Below are positions 18,392 through 27,107 of a DNA stretch of 64,000 bases, in pieces. Both the position numbers and the translations under genes were made by a program. The stretch is taken from positions 186,001 to 250,000 of the forward strand of contig JAFEAT010000003.1 in assembly GCA_018266255.1 (NCBI GenBank), in the 5' to 3' direction. The notes under the pieces were generated by a model, which searched no databases, was not told the DNA's origin, and was given only the letters and a program-made list of their open reading frames with translations. This stretch comes from Cyanobacteria bacterium SZAS-4 (lineage in GTDB: Bacteria; Cyanobacteriota; Vampirovibrionia; Obscuribacterales; Obscuribacteraceae). Within the stretch, counting starts at the first letter, position 1. The number at the start of each line of letters is the position of its first letter.

Positions 18392-18409
18392 TGTGCTTAA
18401 TTTGATGCA
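18392..18409 (+). repeat. Dispersed repeat word, copy A
   Basis: TGTGCTTAATTTGATGCA occurs here and, as its exact reverse complement, at 63047-63064. Similarity extends a further ten or so bases upstream (CCTTA.AA.C) with a few mismatches. Both copies lie in gene-free DNA just after a plus-strand gene. Confidence 0.6.
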
Positions 18410-18561
18410 CGCGTAAATCGGTGCCCGCCAACTTGGGTGGGTCGACTTGCAAATGCGATCGCGAACATGCTGGGTTGCGAATATATAAGTGTGCCGTGAT
18501 GCATATGTCCACGCGCGCAGAAATCACTTAACTGCAGAACTCTCGGCGCTCCTGCGTTGAA

Positions 18562-19092
18562 CTATTTCTTTTTAGCAGCAGGCTTTTTGCCGTCTTTGTC
18601 GCCTGGTTTTGCAGCGGGCTTTTGCGGTGCGTTCGGATCTTTGTCCAAACCGTAGTCTTTGATCTTTCGTTGAATTTCGGCGTACTGCGATCTGAAGTTA
18701 GCCAACTCCGAACTTTTCGGATCGATCTTTTCGTGGATTTCGATCAGCTCTTTGTAGACCAAAGCTGCTTTTCTATATTCTTGTTGGGCTCGATACATCT
18801 CCGCTAAATATCCCAGGCAAGTTGCGCGTCGGGCATCGTCTTTACCAAATTCTTTGGCACAAAGTTTTTCAGCTTTTACAAAAGAGTCCTCAGCGGCAGC
18901 GTAGTCGCCTGCCTTCATCGACGTGTTTCCGGCTTCGAGCATTTTGTCCCACTTCTTAGCATCTCCGCCACCGTTCATGTCCAGCGGTTGGCAAGCTCCT
19001 GCGCCGCAGAGCGTGAAGCAAATCGTCAAGAAGAGGAAAAACCAAACCTGCGAATGTCTTTGCACGTTTTGTTTGCCGGATACTGTTGCCAT
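18562..19092 (-). CDS. Exported TPR protein
   Basis: A 176-residue protein with a hydrophobic leader (residues 15-34, FFLFLTICFTLCGAGAC). The end of the leader could be a weak lipobox (AGA-C) or an ordinary cleavage site. Residues about 45-130 form two to three tetratricopeptide repeats (AGNTSMKAGDYAAAEDSFVK, ATCLGYLAEMYRAQQEYRKA). The C-terminal tail is Lys/Pro/Ala-rich (PAAKPGDKDGKKPAAKKK). TPRs bind partner proteins; the partner here is unknown. It is on the same strand as, and downstream of, the SpoIID gene, with a 124-bp gap. Confidence 0.75.
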   Translation of the reverse strand: MATVSGKQNVQRHSQVWFFLFLTICFTLCGAGACQPLDMNGGGDAKKWDKMLEAGNTSMKAGDYAAAEDSFVKAEKLCAKEFGKDDARRATCLGYLAEMYRAQQEYRKAALVYKELIEIHEKIDPKSSELANFRSQYAEIQRKIKDYGLDKDPNAPQKPAAKPGDKDGKKPAAKKK

Positions 19093-19216
19093 GTTCTAAC
19101 CCTATAAAATCCCTAGCCGATTATATAGCGGAGCGCCCGTTATTGTTGGCTATGTGGGACAAAGTTATGAATTGGAAACCCGGTTGTCGAGTGGATCTTT
19201 AGTACCAAATCTAGTG

Positions 19217-20524
19217 TCAAGTGTTTGATATTTCACTGTTTTGAAAGTAATGAGCAAGAATTTGTTTGTAGGTTTTTCCCTGCTTCGCCCAGCCCTGTGC
19301 ACCAGTTTGCTGCATTCCAACTCCATGACCCCATCCCAGTCCGTGAACAGTGACCTGTGATAACAGCCCGATTGCATCGTGTTTAAAGTCGAAAAAAAGT
19401 TTCGCGCTTTTCAATCTGGCCAGATTGAGTTCGCTATTTTTGAAGACACTGCGAATGACTAACTCTTTTTTGATCGTCCAGGCGCCAGATGATGTATCGA
19501 TCTCCATTTCAATTGCGCTGCCAGACTTTCCACGTTTGGTAACTTTGAAAGATTTGATGTGACCAAATTTTCCAGATTGCGGTGGCACTATGAACGGTGC
19601 CATTGTGGGATCTGCTTTCATTACTTCGACTTCGTGGTGCATGTGCGCTTCTAAAGCCGAAGCCGACATAACCACGTGCCATCTGAAGTGAGGAGACCAT
19701 GAATCTGCAGAAATAAAAGCTTCGTCGAACCAGATTGTGCGTAAATCTGACTCACTGATTGTCTGTTGATTCTCGGCAAATTCGCGCTCTGACTCACTTT
19801 TCAAATAAGGCAGAGGTGGTGGCGGAAATTCTCCGGTGTTTGGATCAGAAAAGCAGTTTTGATAGTCCTCTGTACAGCTGCCGGCATTCGAGCTGAATAG
19901 CGCCAGAATAGGCTTTTGATCGTATGTGAGAATCTCTCCAGCTGTTTTCGAAATCGCTTCCAAATGCCTGGCGCTGATGGTTTGCACTCCCGCAAAGTAC
20001 TGACAGCAGAGAAATGAGTCGCAAACGTTGGAGAAATCTTTCGTGTGATCGATGCGCGGTCTGAGGGCGTAAGTACGAGCTGCAACCGCTTGCGCTTTGA
20101 TAGCTTCGATGTGATAGCTGGCTGGTATTTCTGATTGAAGAACGCCTTTGACGTAGTTCTCCAAATCTGTGATCAAGATTATTCGGATCGCGTCGCCTGC
20201 CGGCTTGATTTCAATTGTTCCGATGTATCGGGGTGGCAAGCCAGCTGTGCCCGCTCGTTTCAGGCTCTGGGCCACTAATTGGGATGAACCGAGTGAGCGG
20301 ACCATCAATGAAAGTCCGCTTTTCAGCGGTGGCAATGTAACACCTTCGACGTGCAGTGTATTTGCTTTCGCCGAGATCGTAAGAGACGCGCCCGCACCGG
20401 TCTTGCTCAGGGCAGTGGCGTCGCCGCCGGCAGAACAGCTCAATCCGTCGACAGATGACAGTACTATCCTGCTGTGGACAAGTTTCGTCAGGTCGCCGGT
20501 TGTTAGTCCAACACGAATTTGCAT
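19217..20524 (-). CDS. SpoIID/LytB-domain protein without a signal peptide
   Basis: A 435-residue SpoIID-family protein. In sporulating bacteria SpoIID is a lytic transglycosylase; homologues elsewhere act on denuded glycan. The domain is clear: LENYVKGVLQSEIPASYHIE with AIKAQAVAARTYAL, then SNAGSCTEDYQNCFSD, and the C-terminal GLGWGHGVGMQQTGAQGWAK with GKTYKQILAHYF. The oddity is the N-terminus. The protein starts MQIRVGLTTG, which is where a SpoIID domain normally begins after its leader. No signal peptide or membrane anchor is encoded, and a tRNA gene ends 14 bp upstream on the same strand. Either it is cytoplasmic and inactive on wall, or its 5' end has been lost. Confidence 0.88.
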   Translation of the reverse strand: MQIRVGLTTGDLTKLVHSRIVLSSVDGLSCSAGGDATALSKTGAGASLTISAKANTLHVEGVTLPPLKSGLSLMVRSLGSSQLVAQSLKRAGTAGLPPRYIGTIEIKPAGDAIRIILITDLENYVKGVLQSEIPASYHIEAIKAQAVAARTYALRPRIDHTKDFSNVCDSFLCCQYFAGVQTISARHLEAISKTAGEILTYDQKPILALFSSNAGSCTEDYQNCFSDPNTGEFPPPPLPYLKSESEREFAENQQTISESDLRTIWFDEAFISADSWSPHFRWHVVMSASALEAHMHHEVEVMKADPTMAPFIVPPQSGKFGHIKSFKVTKRGKSGSAIEMEIDTSSGAWTIKKELVIRSVFKNSELNLARLKSAKLFFDFKHDAIGLLSQVTVHGLGWGHGVGMQQTGAQGWAKQGKTYKQILAHYFQNSEISNT

Positions 20525-20537
20525 TTAGGTTGAAAAG

Positions 20538-20621
20538 TGGCGGAGCAGGAGGGACTCGAACCCCCAACCCTTTCGGGCAGCCGCTTTCAAGGCGGTGTCT
20601 TCATCCAGCCAGGTCTGCTCC
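20538..20621 (-). tRNA. tRNA-Ser (anticodon TGA)
   Basis: Read on the minus strand, an 84-nt class II tRNA including an encoded CCA end. The acceptor stem is GGAGCAG paired with CTGCTCC, the discriminator is G, and the anticodon loop is CTTGAAA with anticodon TGA. The long variable arm contains CCCGAAAGGG, and the T arm is GGGGG-TTCGAGT-CCCTC. The extra arm and anticodon agree on serine (UCA codon). The tRNA ends 13 bp before the SpoIID gene on the same strand, so that gene could be transcribed from the tRNA promoter. Confidence 0.92.
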
Positions 20622-20755
20622 ATAGCCAGTTGTAGGTATATTACTACGTCAATGCTACGGTAAATGTTTTGTGGCGCAGGAAATTTGAACTATATTAACG
20701 TCGTTACGCCAAGCAGCGCGCTGCACGGCTATCCTCGTATTAAGCGGAACTTACA

Positions 20756-21580
20756 GTGGCTAAGGGACAGCGACTAGATCAACTAATTCTCGACCGCGGG
20801 CTTTTGCCATCGCGCGAGGTTGCCCGTACTGCCATCATGGATGGTGCAGTGTTGGTGAATGGGCAAAAAATGACAAAGCCCGGAATGAGCGTGCCCGAGT
20901 CAGCAATTGTAGAGCTGGTGCCTGGATTCGCCCAACCCAAATTTGCCAGTCGAGGCGGATTGAAGTTGGAAAAGGCATTGGATTCTTTTGGTGTGAGCGC
21001 AGAGGGAAAAGTCTGTCTAGACATCGGAGCCTCAACCGGGGGGTTTACGGATTGCCTCTTGCAGCGCGGGGCGACAAAGGTCTATGCGATTGACGTGGGA
21101 TATGGACAGCTAGATTGGGCGTTGCGCAGCGACGCGCGCGTTGTAGTTCGTGAAAGATTGAATGCCCGGAACTTGAAACCCGAGGATTTGTACGACCACG
21201 ATGAGCCTTATGCCAGCCTCGTTGTAATGGATGTTTCGTTCATCTCGATAACAAAGATTCTGCCTGTAATCGCCAGCGTCACAACAAACGATTCCAACTT
21301 AGACGTCGTCTGCCTGGTAAAACCGCAATTCGAGGCGGGCCGAAACGCAGTAGGCAAGGGCGGTGTAGTAAAGTCAGCCGACACTCACGTGCAGGTCCTC
21401 AATTACATAAACGACTTCGCCGAATCAATCGATTTGAATGCAGTAGCCTTCACCTTCTCGCCAGTAAAAGGCCCAGCCGGAAACATAGAGTTCCTAGCCC
21501 ACTTACGAAAGGGCTCAGTAAAGAACGATTTCGATTTTAGATCCCTGGTAGAAGAAGCAAACAAAATGGAGCGTGGCTAG
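20756..21580 (+). CDS. tlyA: TlyA-family rRNA 2'-O-methyltransferase
   Basis: A 274-residue TlyA-type protein (GTG start): an N-terminal S4 RNA-binding domain (residues 4-62, RLDQLILDRGLLPSREVART) and a FtsJ-like methyltransferase domain. The SAM motif is VCLDIGASTGGFTDCLLQRG (residues about 87-106), followed by VYAIDVGYGQLDW and later SLVVMDVSFISITKILP and CLVKPQFEAGR. TlyA methylates 2'-OH of cytidines in 16S and 23S rRNA in mycobacteria; the name 'hemolysin' is historical. Three REP-like palindromes begin directly after its stop codon. Confidence 0.93.
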   Translation: MAKGQRLDQLILDRGLLPSREVARTAIMDGAVLVNGQKMTKPGMSVPESAIVELVPGFAQPKFASRGGLKLEKALDSFGVSAEGKVCLDIGASTGGFTDCLLQRGATKVYAIDVGYGQLDWALRSDARVVVRERLNARNLKPEDLYDHDEPYASLVVMDVSFISITKILPVIASVTTNDSNLDVVCLVKPQFEAGRNAVGKGGVVKSADTHVQVLNYINDFAESIDLNAVAFTFSPVKGPAGNIEFLAHLRKGSVKNDFDFRSLVEEANKMERG

Positions 21581-21667
21581 GAGCGCCGGTTTCCAAACCG
21601 GCTGGGGCCGCCGGTCTCCAGACCGGCTCCAAAAAATTAAACGGAGCACCCGTCTCCAAACCGCTCC
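21581..21667. repeat. Three tandem REP-like palindromes
   Basis: Three related units follow the tlyA stop: 21581-21602 (GAGCGCCGGTTTCCAAACCG...), 21608-21630 (CCGCCGGTCTCCAGACCGGC...) and a degenerate one at 21643-21667 (GGAGCACCCGTCTCCAAACC...). The first two have perfect 7-8 bp stems around a TCC-A/G-A centre. They fill the space between the convergent tlyA and metallophosphatase genes. Confidence 0.75.
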
Positions 21668-21676
21668 ACAAAACAC

Positions 21677-22495
21677 CTAGCAAAGCGGCTTAGCATAAGC
21701 ACTATATTGCCGACGAGCCTGCACCGAAACAAACTCATCTTCCGGAAACCGATACGCCGTAAGCTTGCCACCAAACACACATCCCGTGTCAATGCAAACC
21801 GTCCGATTCACTTTTCGAGCTTCCAAAACAGGTGTGTGCCCATGCACAACCATTGCATTGCCAGAATAGTTCTTCCCCCAATCTTTGCGAATGGGCAATC
21901 CATATTCATCAATTGCTCCGTCCACGTCTCCATAAAGAGTAAAGGCGCGAATCTTCGAAGAGTCTTTGCCTTGCATAGATTCTTTGATCCCGGCATGTGC
22001 AACAACCAAATTTCCATCGTCGAGGATGCGATGACTAGGTAGCTGATCGAAAAACTCGATTACTCGTTGGCGAAATTCATCTGAGCAATCTGCCATCTGC
22101 TCCAGCGTCTCAGCCAATCCGTGCATGATCTTCACGTCTCGCCCCTTCAATTTCTTGACGAATTTGACGTCATGGTTTCCCGGAACACACAGCGCTTTAT
22201 TCTGCCCGACCATGCTCATAGCCAAACCCAAAACGTCTGGACTCGCCGGACCTCTGTCTACGAGGTCTCCTAGAAAGATGACCTGGCGCGATTCCGGCGT
22301 GATGACGTCAAACTCTTTTGTGGCCGAGTTCGTTTCTTTGATGCTGTATCCAAGTTTCTCGAGCAGTTCCAAAAGTTCATCAAAGCATCCATGAACATCG
22401 CCGATGATGTCGAATGGACCGTGCAGGTGTTTCAGATCGATTGGCTGGACAGTTGATTCCTGTGTGTCCGCGTTCAAATGCTCATTCATAGCCAA
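21677..22495 (-). CDS. PP2A-like metallophosphatase (PrpE/ApaH-like)
   Basis: A 272-residue calcineurin-type phosphoesterase. The metal-binding motifs are intact: FDIIGDVHGCFDELLELLEK (DxH), VIFLGDLVDRGPASPDVLGL (GDxxDRG), LCVPGNHDVKFVKKLKGRD (GNHD), VVAHAGIKESM and VVHGHTPVLEARKVNRTVCI (GHTP). The closest type is PrpE / bis(5'-nucleosyl)-tetraphosphatase, also found as the phosphatase part of bacterial Pnkp. There is no kinase or ligase domain here, so an RNA-repair role is not supported. Substrates could be dinucleoside polyphosphates or phosphoproteins. Confidence 0.88.
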   Translation of the reverse strand: MAMNEHLNADTQESTVQPIDLKHLHGPFDIIGDVHGCFDELLELLEKLGYSIKETNSATKEFDVITPESRQVIFLGDLVDRGPASPDVLGLAMSMVGQNKALCVPGNHDVKFVKKLKGRDVKIMHGLAETLEQMADCSDEFRQRVIEFFDQLPSHRILDDGNLVVAHAGIKESMQGKDSSKIRAFTLYGDVDGAIDEYGLPIRKDWGKNYSGNAMVVHGHTPVLEARKVNRTVCIDTGCVFGGKLTAYRFPEDEFVSVQARRQYSAYAKPLC

Positions 22496-22697
22496 AAATT
22501 GTAGCTCACAGTGGACACTTGGCGCTGCCTACCGTGTGCAACAGGATCAATTCTTTGCTCACGCTGTTATGAGAGCTCTGGGCAAGATTTTAAACGCGAC
22601 GGTGGAGATCACTACAGCCAGAGCCAATAGGACCCACAGCGACCCAACAAGCTCAATTAGATAGGCAACTCGAAACGCCTCGATGGATCCAACTGAG

Positions 22698-23207
22698 TTA
22701 GCGTTTGCGACTCAAGATAAACAGGACGATTGCATTCAAACACAGACAAAGGTGCAGAAATGCGATGTGAATCTGCCCCGGAGTAATGAACAGGTTCATA
22801 GTTAACATGGCAAACAGCAACACTGCTGCTATTGCGCCGATGCGTGGTTTGAATGCCACCATCAGTCCGACGGCAATTTCCAAAGGTGCGATTAAGAGCG
22901 ATGCTTCATGCACCCGAATCTGTGTGAGGAACGGCACCACGGGAGATACATAATGGTCCCAGTTGGCTGTCAGATGGAAAAACTTATCCATTCCAGCGCC
23001 GATCGGCATCGCCACAAACATGACTTGCAGAATGCGGAACGCGACAAACAATGGGTCGACCGGCGGCGAATAGCGAGTTCTTACCGAAGGCTCATGTCGC
23101 GGAAAACCTGGCGTCTGGTACGGTGTCGGATATAAATCCGCCAGACGCTCTTGCCGAGGATCCTGGAGCGGAACCCGTCTGCCGATGCGATTACGCATAG
23201 TGTTCAT
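22698..23207 (-). CDS. DoxX-like membrane protein
   Basis: A 169-residue protein with a basic, Arg/Pro-rich 50-residue cytoplasmic start and four membrane helices (about 55-75, 95-118, 122-142, 147-165). FVAFRILQVMFVAMPIGAGM with DKFFHL is the DoxX entry motif (helix, small residues, then Asp-Lys), and HEASLLIAPLEIAVGLMVAF fits helix 2. DoxX-type proteins accompany many bufferin (DUF692/DUF2063) operons as a fourth component. Here it lies on the same strand downstream of such a locus, but a repeat-protein gene, YceI and a 174-bp gap intervene, so membership is only a possibility. Confidence 0.7.
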   Translation of the reverse strand: MNTMRNRIGRRVPLQDPRQERLADLYPTPYQTPGFPRHEPSVRTRYSPPVDPLFVAFRILQVMFVAMPIGAGMDKFFHLTANWDHYVSPVVPFLTQIRVHEASLLIAPLEIAVGLMVAFKPRIGAIAAVLLFAMLTMNLFITPGQIHIAFLHLCLCLNAIVLFILSRKR

Positions 23208-23381
23208 ACTAAATTCTTTCTAGAGCGCTGTTATGAGTATAGCTAGATAGACGCTCAGCAGTTATCTCAGTTCCTTAAAACTGTGTCCCAGCCTAAAGTT
23301 GATTGATTACCAGACACTCATTTTCAATTAGAAGGCACCACATACGCTATCAACGCACCGCGTTTGCGGCTGATAAATTCT

Positions 23382-24524
23382 CTAAGACCAAGAAATACGC
23401 GGCGTTTGTCCTTTCTCTATTTTACGAATCCACAAGTTCAGTTTCCTAACCATGCTCGCTGCGTACTTGTGGCTACGTTCTGTTTCCTCGGATTGTTTGA
23501 AGTTTGGTTTACCAGCTTTTACGCGATTCGCGAACAGCTCTCGTACACATTCCAGGTACTGTATAACTGCTTTTTGCTCGCCACTCTCCAGCAATGATGT
23601 CGCAAAATTCGCTTCAACGTGATCGTACGGTTCGACTGCTAATAGTTTCTTGAAATGCTTTATGGCATTTGCTCTGTTGCCTTCAGCAATAGCTATTTGA
23701 CCTAGAATTGCATGTCCCTTGTTGTTTGAGAAAATCATGCCATATGCTTCACCTAGTTCTACGTGCGGCAAAACTTCCGAAAGTTGTAGATTATCCGTTC
23801 GATTCAAAACAAGTTGTGCGATTTCTCTTGCCTCTGAAAAAAATTCGCAAGCGATCGCTATTGCCGCAACTTTTTCAGCTTGCATGTCATGTTTGTAGGT
23901 GTACAGCGCACGTTCTTCGTGCTTCCCTAAGCTTTCATAGCGTGCAATAGCTGTCTTCAATTCTTTGATAGCTAATTTTGCAAATTTGTCTCTGCTCGAT
24001 ACATCAGAGTTGTGGAAAAGCTGCGTGTAAACTTCGCAAAGTTGGGCTGGAAAGAGATCATTTGAGTAGTCCAGCTTTGAAGCTCGCTGTAGTAGTTTTG
24101 CGCAGCACCAAGGGTCTGCAATCCAGTTAAACCTTGCCGCATGCCGTAGAACTGTCACGTCATTTGGATTTATTCGGACTTGGTTTTCCCATTGTGATTT
24201 GGTTTCTAGAAAATGCTTGTCTTCAGAAAATCCTGAAAGCGTTGCATGAAACATGTGGCGTGGGTGGTGTGCGACCATCGCCTGAATGTGTTCACCGTAA
24301 CTCAGAGCCGCAGAAATCTTCTTGCGGCCTTTGGCCGTATATTGTTCTCGAAGGAAGTGACCCATCAGGAGAAGTCTTGGTTCTAACGCTTGAGGCTCAA
24401 TTTTCAGCTGCTCTTTTAACTCGCCAAGACGCGCTTGGTTGAGCTCGGAAGAGAAGACCAAGGCCGCTTCTTCATGGCTTCCTTCTGGTTGATACTTTAC
24501 GTCCTTGCGCGAACTGCCGGACAT
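23382..24524 (-). CDS. TPR-like helical repeat protein, unknown
   Basis: A 380-residue, all-helical, cytoplasmic-looking protein with no leader. Segments near the C-terminus match TPR geometry (GHAILGQIAIAEGNRANAIK, HFKKLLAVEPYDHVEANFAT, then SLLESGEQKAVIQYLECVRE). The N-terminal half (ELKEQLKIEPQALEPRLLLM) is more divergent. It starts only 5 bp after the YceI stop, so it is probably the last gene of the MNIO/YceI transcription unit. The function is unknown; a scaffold or binding role is the most that can be said. Confidence 0.6.
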   Translation of the reverse strand: MSGSSRKDVKYQPEGSHEEAALVFSSELNQARLGELKEQLKIEPQALEPRLLLMGHFLREQYTAKGRKKISAALSYGEHIQAMVAHHPRHMFHATLSGFSEDKHFLETKSQWENQVRINPNDVTVLRHAARFNWIADPWCCAKLLQRASKLDYSNDLFPAQLCEVYTQLFHNSDVSSRDKFAKLAIKELKTAIARYESLGKHEERALYTYKHDMQAEKVAAIAIACEFFSEAREIAQLVLNRTDNLQLSEVLPHVELGEAYGMIFSNNKGHAILGQIAIAEGNRANAIKHFKKLLAVEPYDHVEANFATSLLESGEQKAVIQYLECVRELFANRVKAGKPNFKQSEETERSHKYAASMVRKLNLWIRKIEKGQTPRISWS

Positions 24525-24529
24525 TCAGG

Positions 24530-25276
24530 TTATTTCTTTACTGGCGGCTTCGGAGCAACTTTGTCTGGTGGCTTCGGAGCAGTTTTGTCTGGCGCCTTAG
24601 GAGCAGTCTTGTCTGGTGCCTTCGCTGCCGCGGTAACTTCTTTGTGGGCAGAAGCGCCAACGGTTACAAACACAGTGTCTGCAAGCTTCTGGAACACGAC
24701 TTCAGGTCGTTTGATGTCGTGATCTTTGAACGCGACTGGGAAAGTCGAATTGATTTGGATTATGTCGCAGTTTTTGAACTTGCCATCAGTTGCTGGACAC
24801 ATCTTGAAATAGGTGACATCGATCGGCACTTTTTTCTGCACTGTTTTGCCGTGCACTGTGAAATCGCCGTTCGCTTCCAGGTGAACCTTCTGCTTGTCTT
24901 TGAGAACGGTGGCACCGCTTGCGATTGATTTCAATTTGAAAGTCGCTTTCGGGAATTTCTTTGTCTCCAAAAAATTATCGCGCATGTGCTCGTTGCGCAG
25001 GGCGATTCCTGTATCGATGCTGGCGAGGTCCACATCGAATTGTGCAGAGAGGGGTTGCTTACTCAAATCAAGTGAATTATCCACAGTAATTGTGCCTGTC
25101 ACTTTGTTCGTATGCCCGATTATTACTTCGATTGGAGCGTTGGAATTGAAACTCACAGTATCTCTTCCGGTCGGGTCGTTAACGTCGAATTTGATTTCTT
25201 TCGCGAAAGCGTTAGAAGAAGTCAAAGTCATTCCAACGAGAACGGTTAACGATGCGAATTTCGAGACTTTAGTCAT
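24530..25276 (-). CDS. YceI-family exported protein
   Basis: A 248-residue YceI-type lipocalin-like protein with a signal peptide (residues 1-25, ending SSNAFA). YceI domains bind isoprenoid or amphiphilic lipids in the periplasm. The visible signature is NKVTGTITVDNSLDLSKQPL, then LRNEHMRDNFLETKKFPKAT (the 'R..hM....f.t.kyP.atF' motif) and DFTVHGKTVQKKVPIDVTYF ('G.lt.hG.tk.v..p'). A 35-residue tail of PDK/APK/PPDK repeats is added at the C-terminus. It starts 38 bp after the DUF2063 stop on the same strand, which links it to the MNIO locus. Confidence 0.88.
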   Translation of the reverse strand: MTKVSKFASLTVLVGMTLTSSNAFAKEIKFDVNDPTGRDTVSFNSNAPIEVIIGHTNKVTGTITVDNSLDLSKQPLSAQFDVDLASIDTGIALRNEHMRDNFLETKKFPKATFKLKSIASGATVLKDKQKVHLEANGDFTVHGKTVQKKVPIDVTYFKMCPATDGKFKNCDIIQINSTFPVAFKDHDIKRPEVVFQKLADTVFVTVGASAHKEVTAAAKAPDKTAPKAPDKTAPKPPDKVAPKPPVKK

Positions 25277-25314
25277 GTGCTTTTCCTTACTTTGAGTGTT
25301 GAAGTAGTGCGCGT

Positions 25315-26145
25315 CTAAGCGATTTTTGTGCTGCCTATGAAAACCTGAATTTCTTGCAGTTTCTCTACCAAATCGAGAAATTCTACAACGGTCTTTTGCG
25401 GATCAGAATTGGTTGAGCGCGATACGGCCAGACTGATCAAGTCAGAGTATGAGTGTGGCACGTCAATGCTCGCCTGAATTACTTCAAAAGCAATTTCACC
25501 GACATCTAAATACTTGCAGTGATTGGTGAGCGGATGTCTGTAGATTGCCACACGCGATGAGCGTGGCTTAATTCCGCTGATCGATTTCTTCCCGTCAAGC
25601 TTCTCGACGATCTCTGAAATCGGATATTCATACTGTCGCAAAAGCAATACAGGGTTGAGCAATGGAGCAAATTGGATAAAGTGATCTGGCTTCGACAGCA
25701 CCAAATTTGGTTGCGGCTTCACTTCGTCGTCAACTTCCAGCAGTTCCATCTCTAACCATTCGTAGTCAGCGAGTTCAACCAGAAACGGATATTTCTTGAG
25801 AAAGTGACTGCCTTCACTTTTCAAATAAGTCGGAAAGCGTTGTGCAGCTCGGTTCAAGTTGTAGTGATTAGGCGGATAGGCAAGAAAATATTCTCGAACA
25901 GTCGGCTCCCACTTCTTCTTCAAGATTTTTGCGCAGTAAGGATAGATTGACGCCATCAAATCTTGCTGACCATACTCGAGCAAGGTCGCGTACAGCTCCA
26001 CACCGCTCTTGTCGATGTTTGCAGCAATTCTTGGTGAAACATTACCTTCGCCCTTCAAGAAACTTTCGCGAACAGATTCTTTTAGCCAGAGCGACGAGAG
26101 AGTTTGTTCAACTTCATGCAGTGAGGGCGGCGCCAACATTCTCAC
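25315..26145 (-). CDS. DUF2063 protein (BufC/HvfC-like), MNIO partner
   Basis: A 276-residue DUF2063-family protein. These are the usual partners of DUF692/MNIO enzymes and are thought to bind the leader of the precursor peptide and present it. The N-terminal domain (residues about 8-100) has SLHEVEQTLSSLWLKESVRE and the family pattern LYATLLEYGQQDLMASIYPY with later PPNHYNLNRAAQRFPTYLKS. The C-terminal part (YEWLEMELLEVDDE, LLNPVLLLRQYEYPISEIVE, RHPLTNHCKYLDVGEIAFEV) matches the second DUF2063 domain. Its start overlaps the end of the MNIO gene by 32 bp in another frame, a sign of tight translational coupling. Confidence 0.87.
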   Translation of the reverse strand: MRMLAPPSLHEVEQTLSSLWLKESVRESFLKGEGNVSPRIAANIDKSGVELYATLLEYGQQDLMASIYPYCAKILKKKWEPTVREYFLAYPPNHYNLNRAAQRFPTYLKSEGSHFLKKYPFLVELADYEWLEMELLEVDDEVKPQPNLVLSKPDHFIQFAPLLNPVLLLRQYEYPISEIVEKLDGKKSISGIKPRSSRVAIYRHPLTNHCKYLDVGEIAFEVIQASIDVPHSYSDLISLAVSRSTNSDPQKTVVEFLDLVEKLQEIQVFIGSTKIA

Positions 26146-27064
26146 GTCCTTTTGAAGATTCGATGATTGGTGCGCTGCTTTCGAAACTCAAGTGCCCACG
26201 ACCGACTGAAGCCAGTGTGGGTTGCACTTCGGCGGCAATTTCGCGGATGCGTGCGAGCTCGCCTATGAGTTCCGAAAATTCTGGAAAGTTTTGATCTCGT
26301 TCGATCATCACAGCTTTCACATCTGTGCGTTCGAGCACGAATTTTAGTAATTGGAAAACAGGTTCGATCACTTTCGAACCATGCGTATCGATGATTGTAC
26401 CTTCGCCAGTTGAATGTCCCGCAACGTGAATCTGTACGGTTCTTTCGAGCGGAATCTGTTTCAGGAATTCGAACGGATCGAAATTGTGATTTTGCGAATT
26501 CACATAGACGTTGTTGACGTCGAGAAGCATTCCGCAGTCACCTTCTTCCAATACCGATGAAAGAAATTGTGCTTCGGTCATCTCGCCGCCAGGCATGAAC
26601 ATGTAAGCCGAAATGTTTTCAATCAAAAATGGTCGTCCAACTGCATGCTGAACTTGTTGCGCACGCTTGGCACAATGTTTCACGGCTTCCTTGGAAAACG
26701 GAAGCGGCAACAAGTCGTGCAAATAAACACCGTCAACACTAGTAAAACAAAGGTGATCGCTAAACCATGGCGCATCTACCTTATCCAATAACTTTTTCAG
26801 CGCGGCTAAATATTCCGCATTCAGTTCGTCGGTGGAACCCAGCGATAGGTTCACACCATGAGAAACGAGGGGGAAACGTGACGCAACTTTTTCAAGTCGC
26901 TGTCTCGCAGCCCCCCCAAGTCCCATGTAGTTTTCAGGAACTAGTTCCAACCAGTCAATTTTGTTCGCGTTGTCGAATGTGTCATTCGCAAGTTCTCTGC
27001 GCAACCCTAAACCGATGCCTAAATTGGGCAGCTGTTTCTTTGCGGCTAAGAACTGATTGGTCAT
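26114..27064 (-). CDS. DUF692/MNIO multinuclear iron oxidase (BufB-like)
   Basis: A 316-residue DUF692 protein of the MNIO family. Characterised members use two or three irons to oxidise cysteines in ribosomal peptides, giving oxazolone/thioamide in methanobactin and thiooxazoles in bufferins. The TIM-barrel metal ligands are all visible: E44 (LVPENY), H69 (SHGVNLSLG), H104 (WFSDHLCF), E149 (LIENISAY), D182 with N184/N185 (LLDVNNVYVN), H213 and H217 (QIHVAGHSTG), D226/H228 (IIDTHGSKV) and the late Glu in IERDQNFPEF. The last 30 residues are an extension of low complexity. It lies between two candidate precursor genes and the DUF2063 partner. Confidence 0.93.
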   Translation of the reverse strand: MTNQFLAAKKQLPNLGIGLGLRRELANDTFDNANKIDWLELVPENYMGLGGAARQRLEKVASRFPLVSHGVNLSLGSTDELNAEYLAALKKLLDKVDAPWFSDHLCFTSVDGVYLHDLLPLPFSKEAVKHCAKRAQQVQHAVGRPFLIENISAYMFMPGGEMTEAQFLSSVLEEGDCGMLLDVNNVYVNSQNHNFDPFEFLKQIPLERTVQIHVAGHSTGEGTIIDTHGSKVIEPVFQLLKFVLERTDVKAVMIERDQNFPEFSELIGELARIREIAAEVQPTLASVGRGHLSFESSAPIIESSKGRENVGAALTA

Positions 27065-27107
27065 GATGTGATTCTACAACCCGCACAGAATGCGATTTGA
27101 CCCGTCC

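Noticed and set aside
21677..22495. Bacterial Pnkp/Hen1 RNA repair
   Set aside because: Only the phosphatase domain is present; kinase, ligase and Hen1 are absent.
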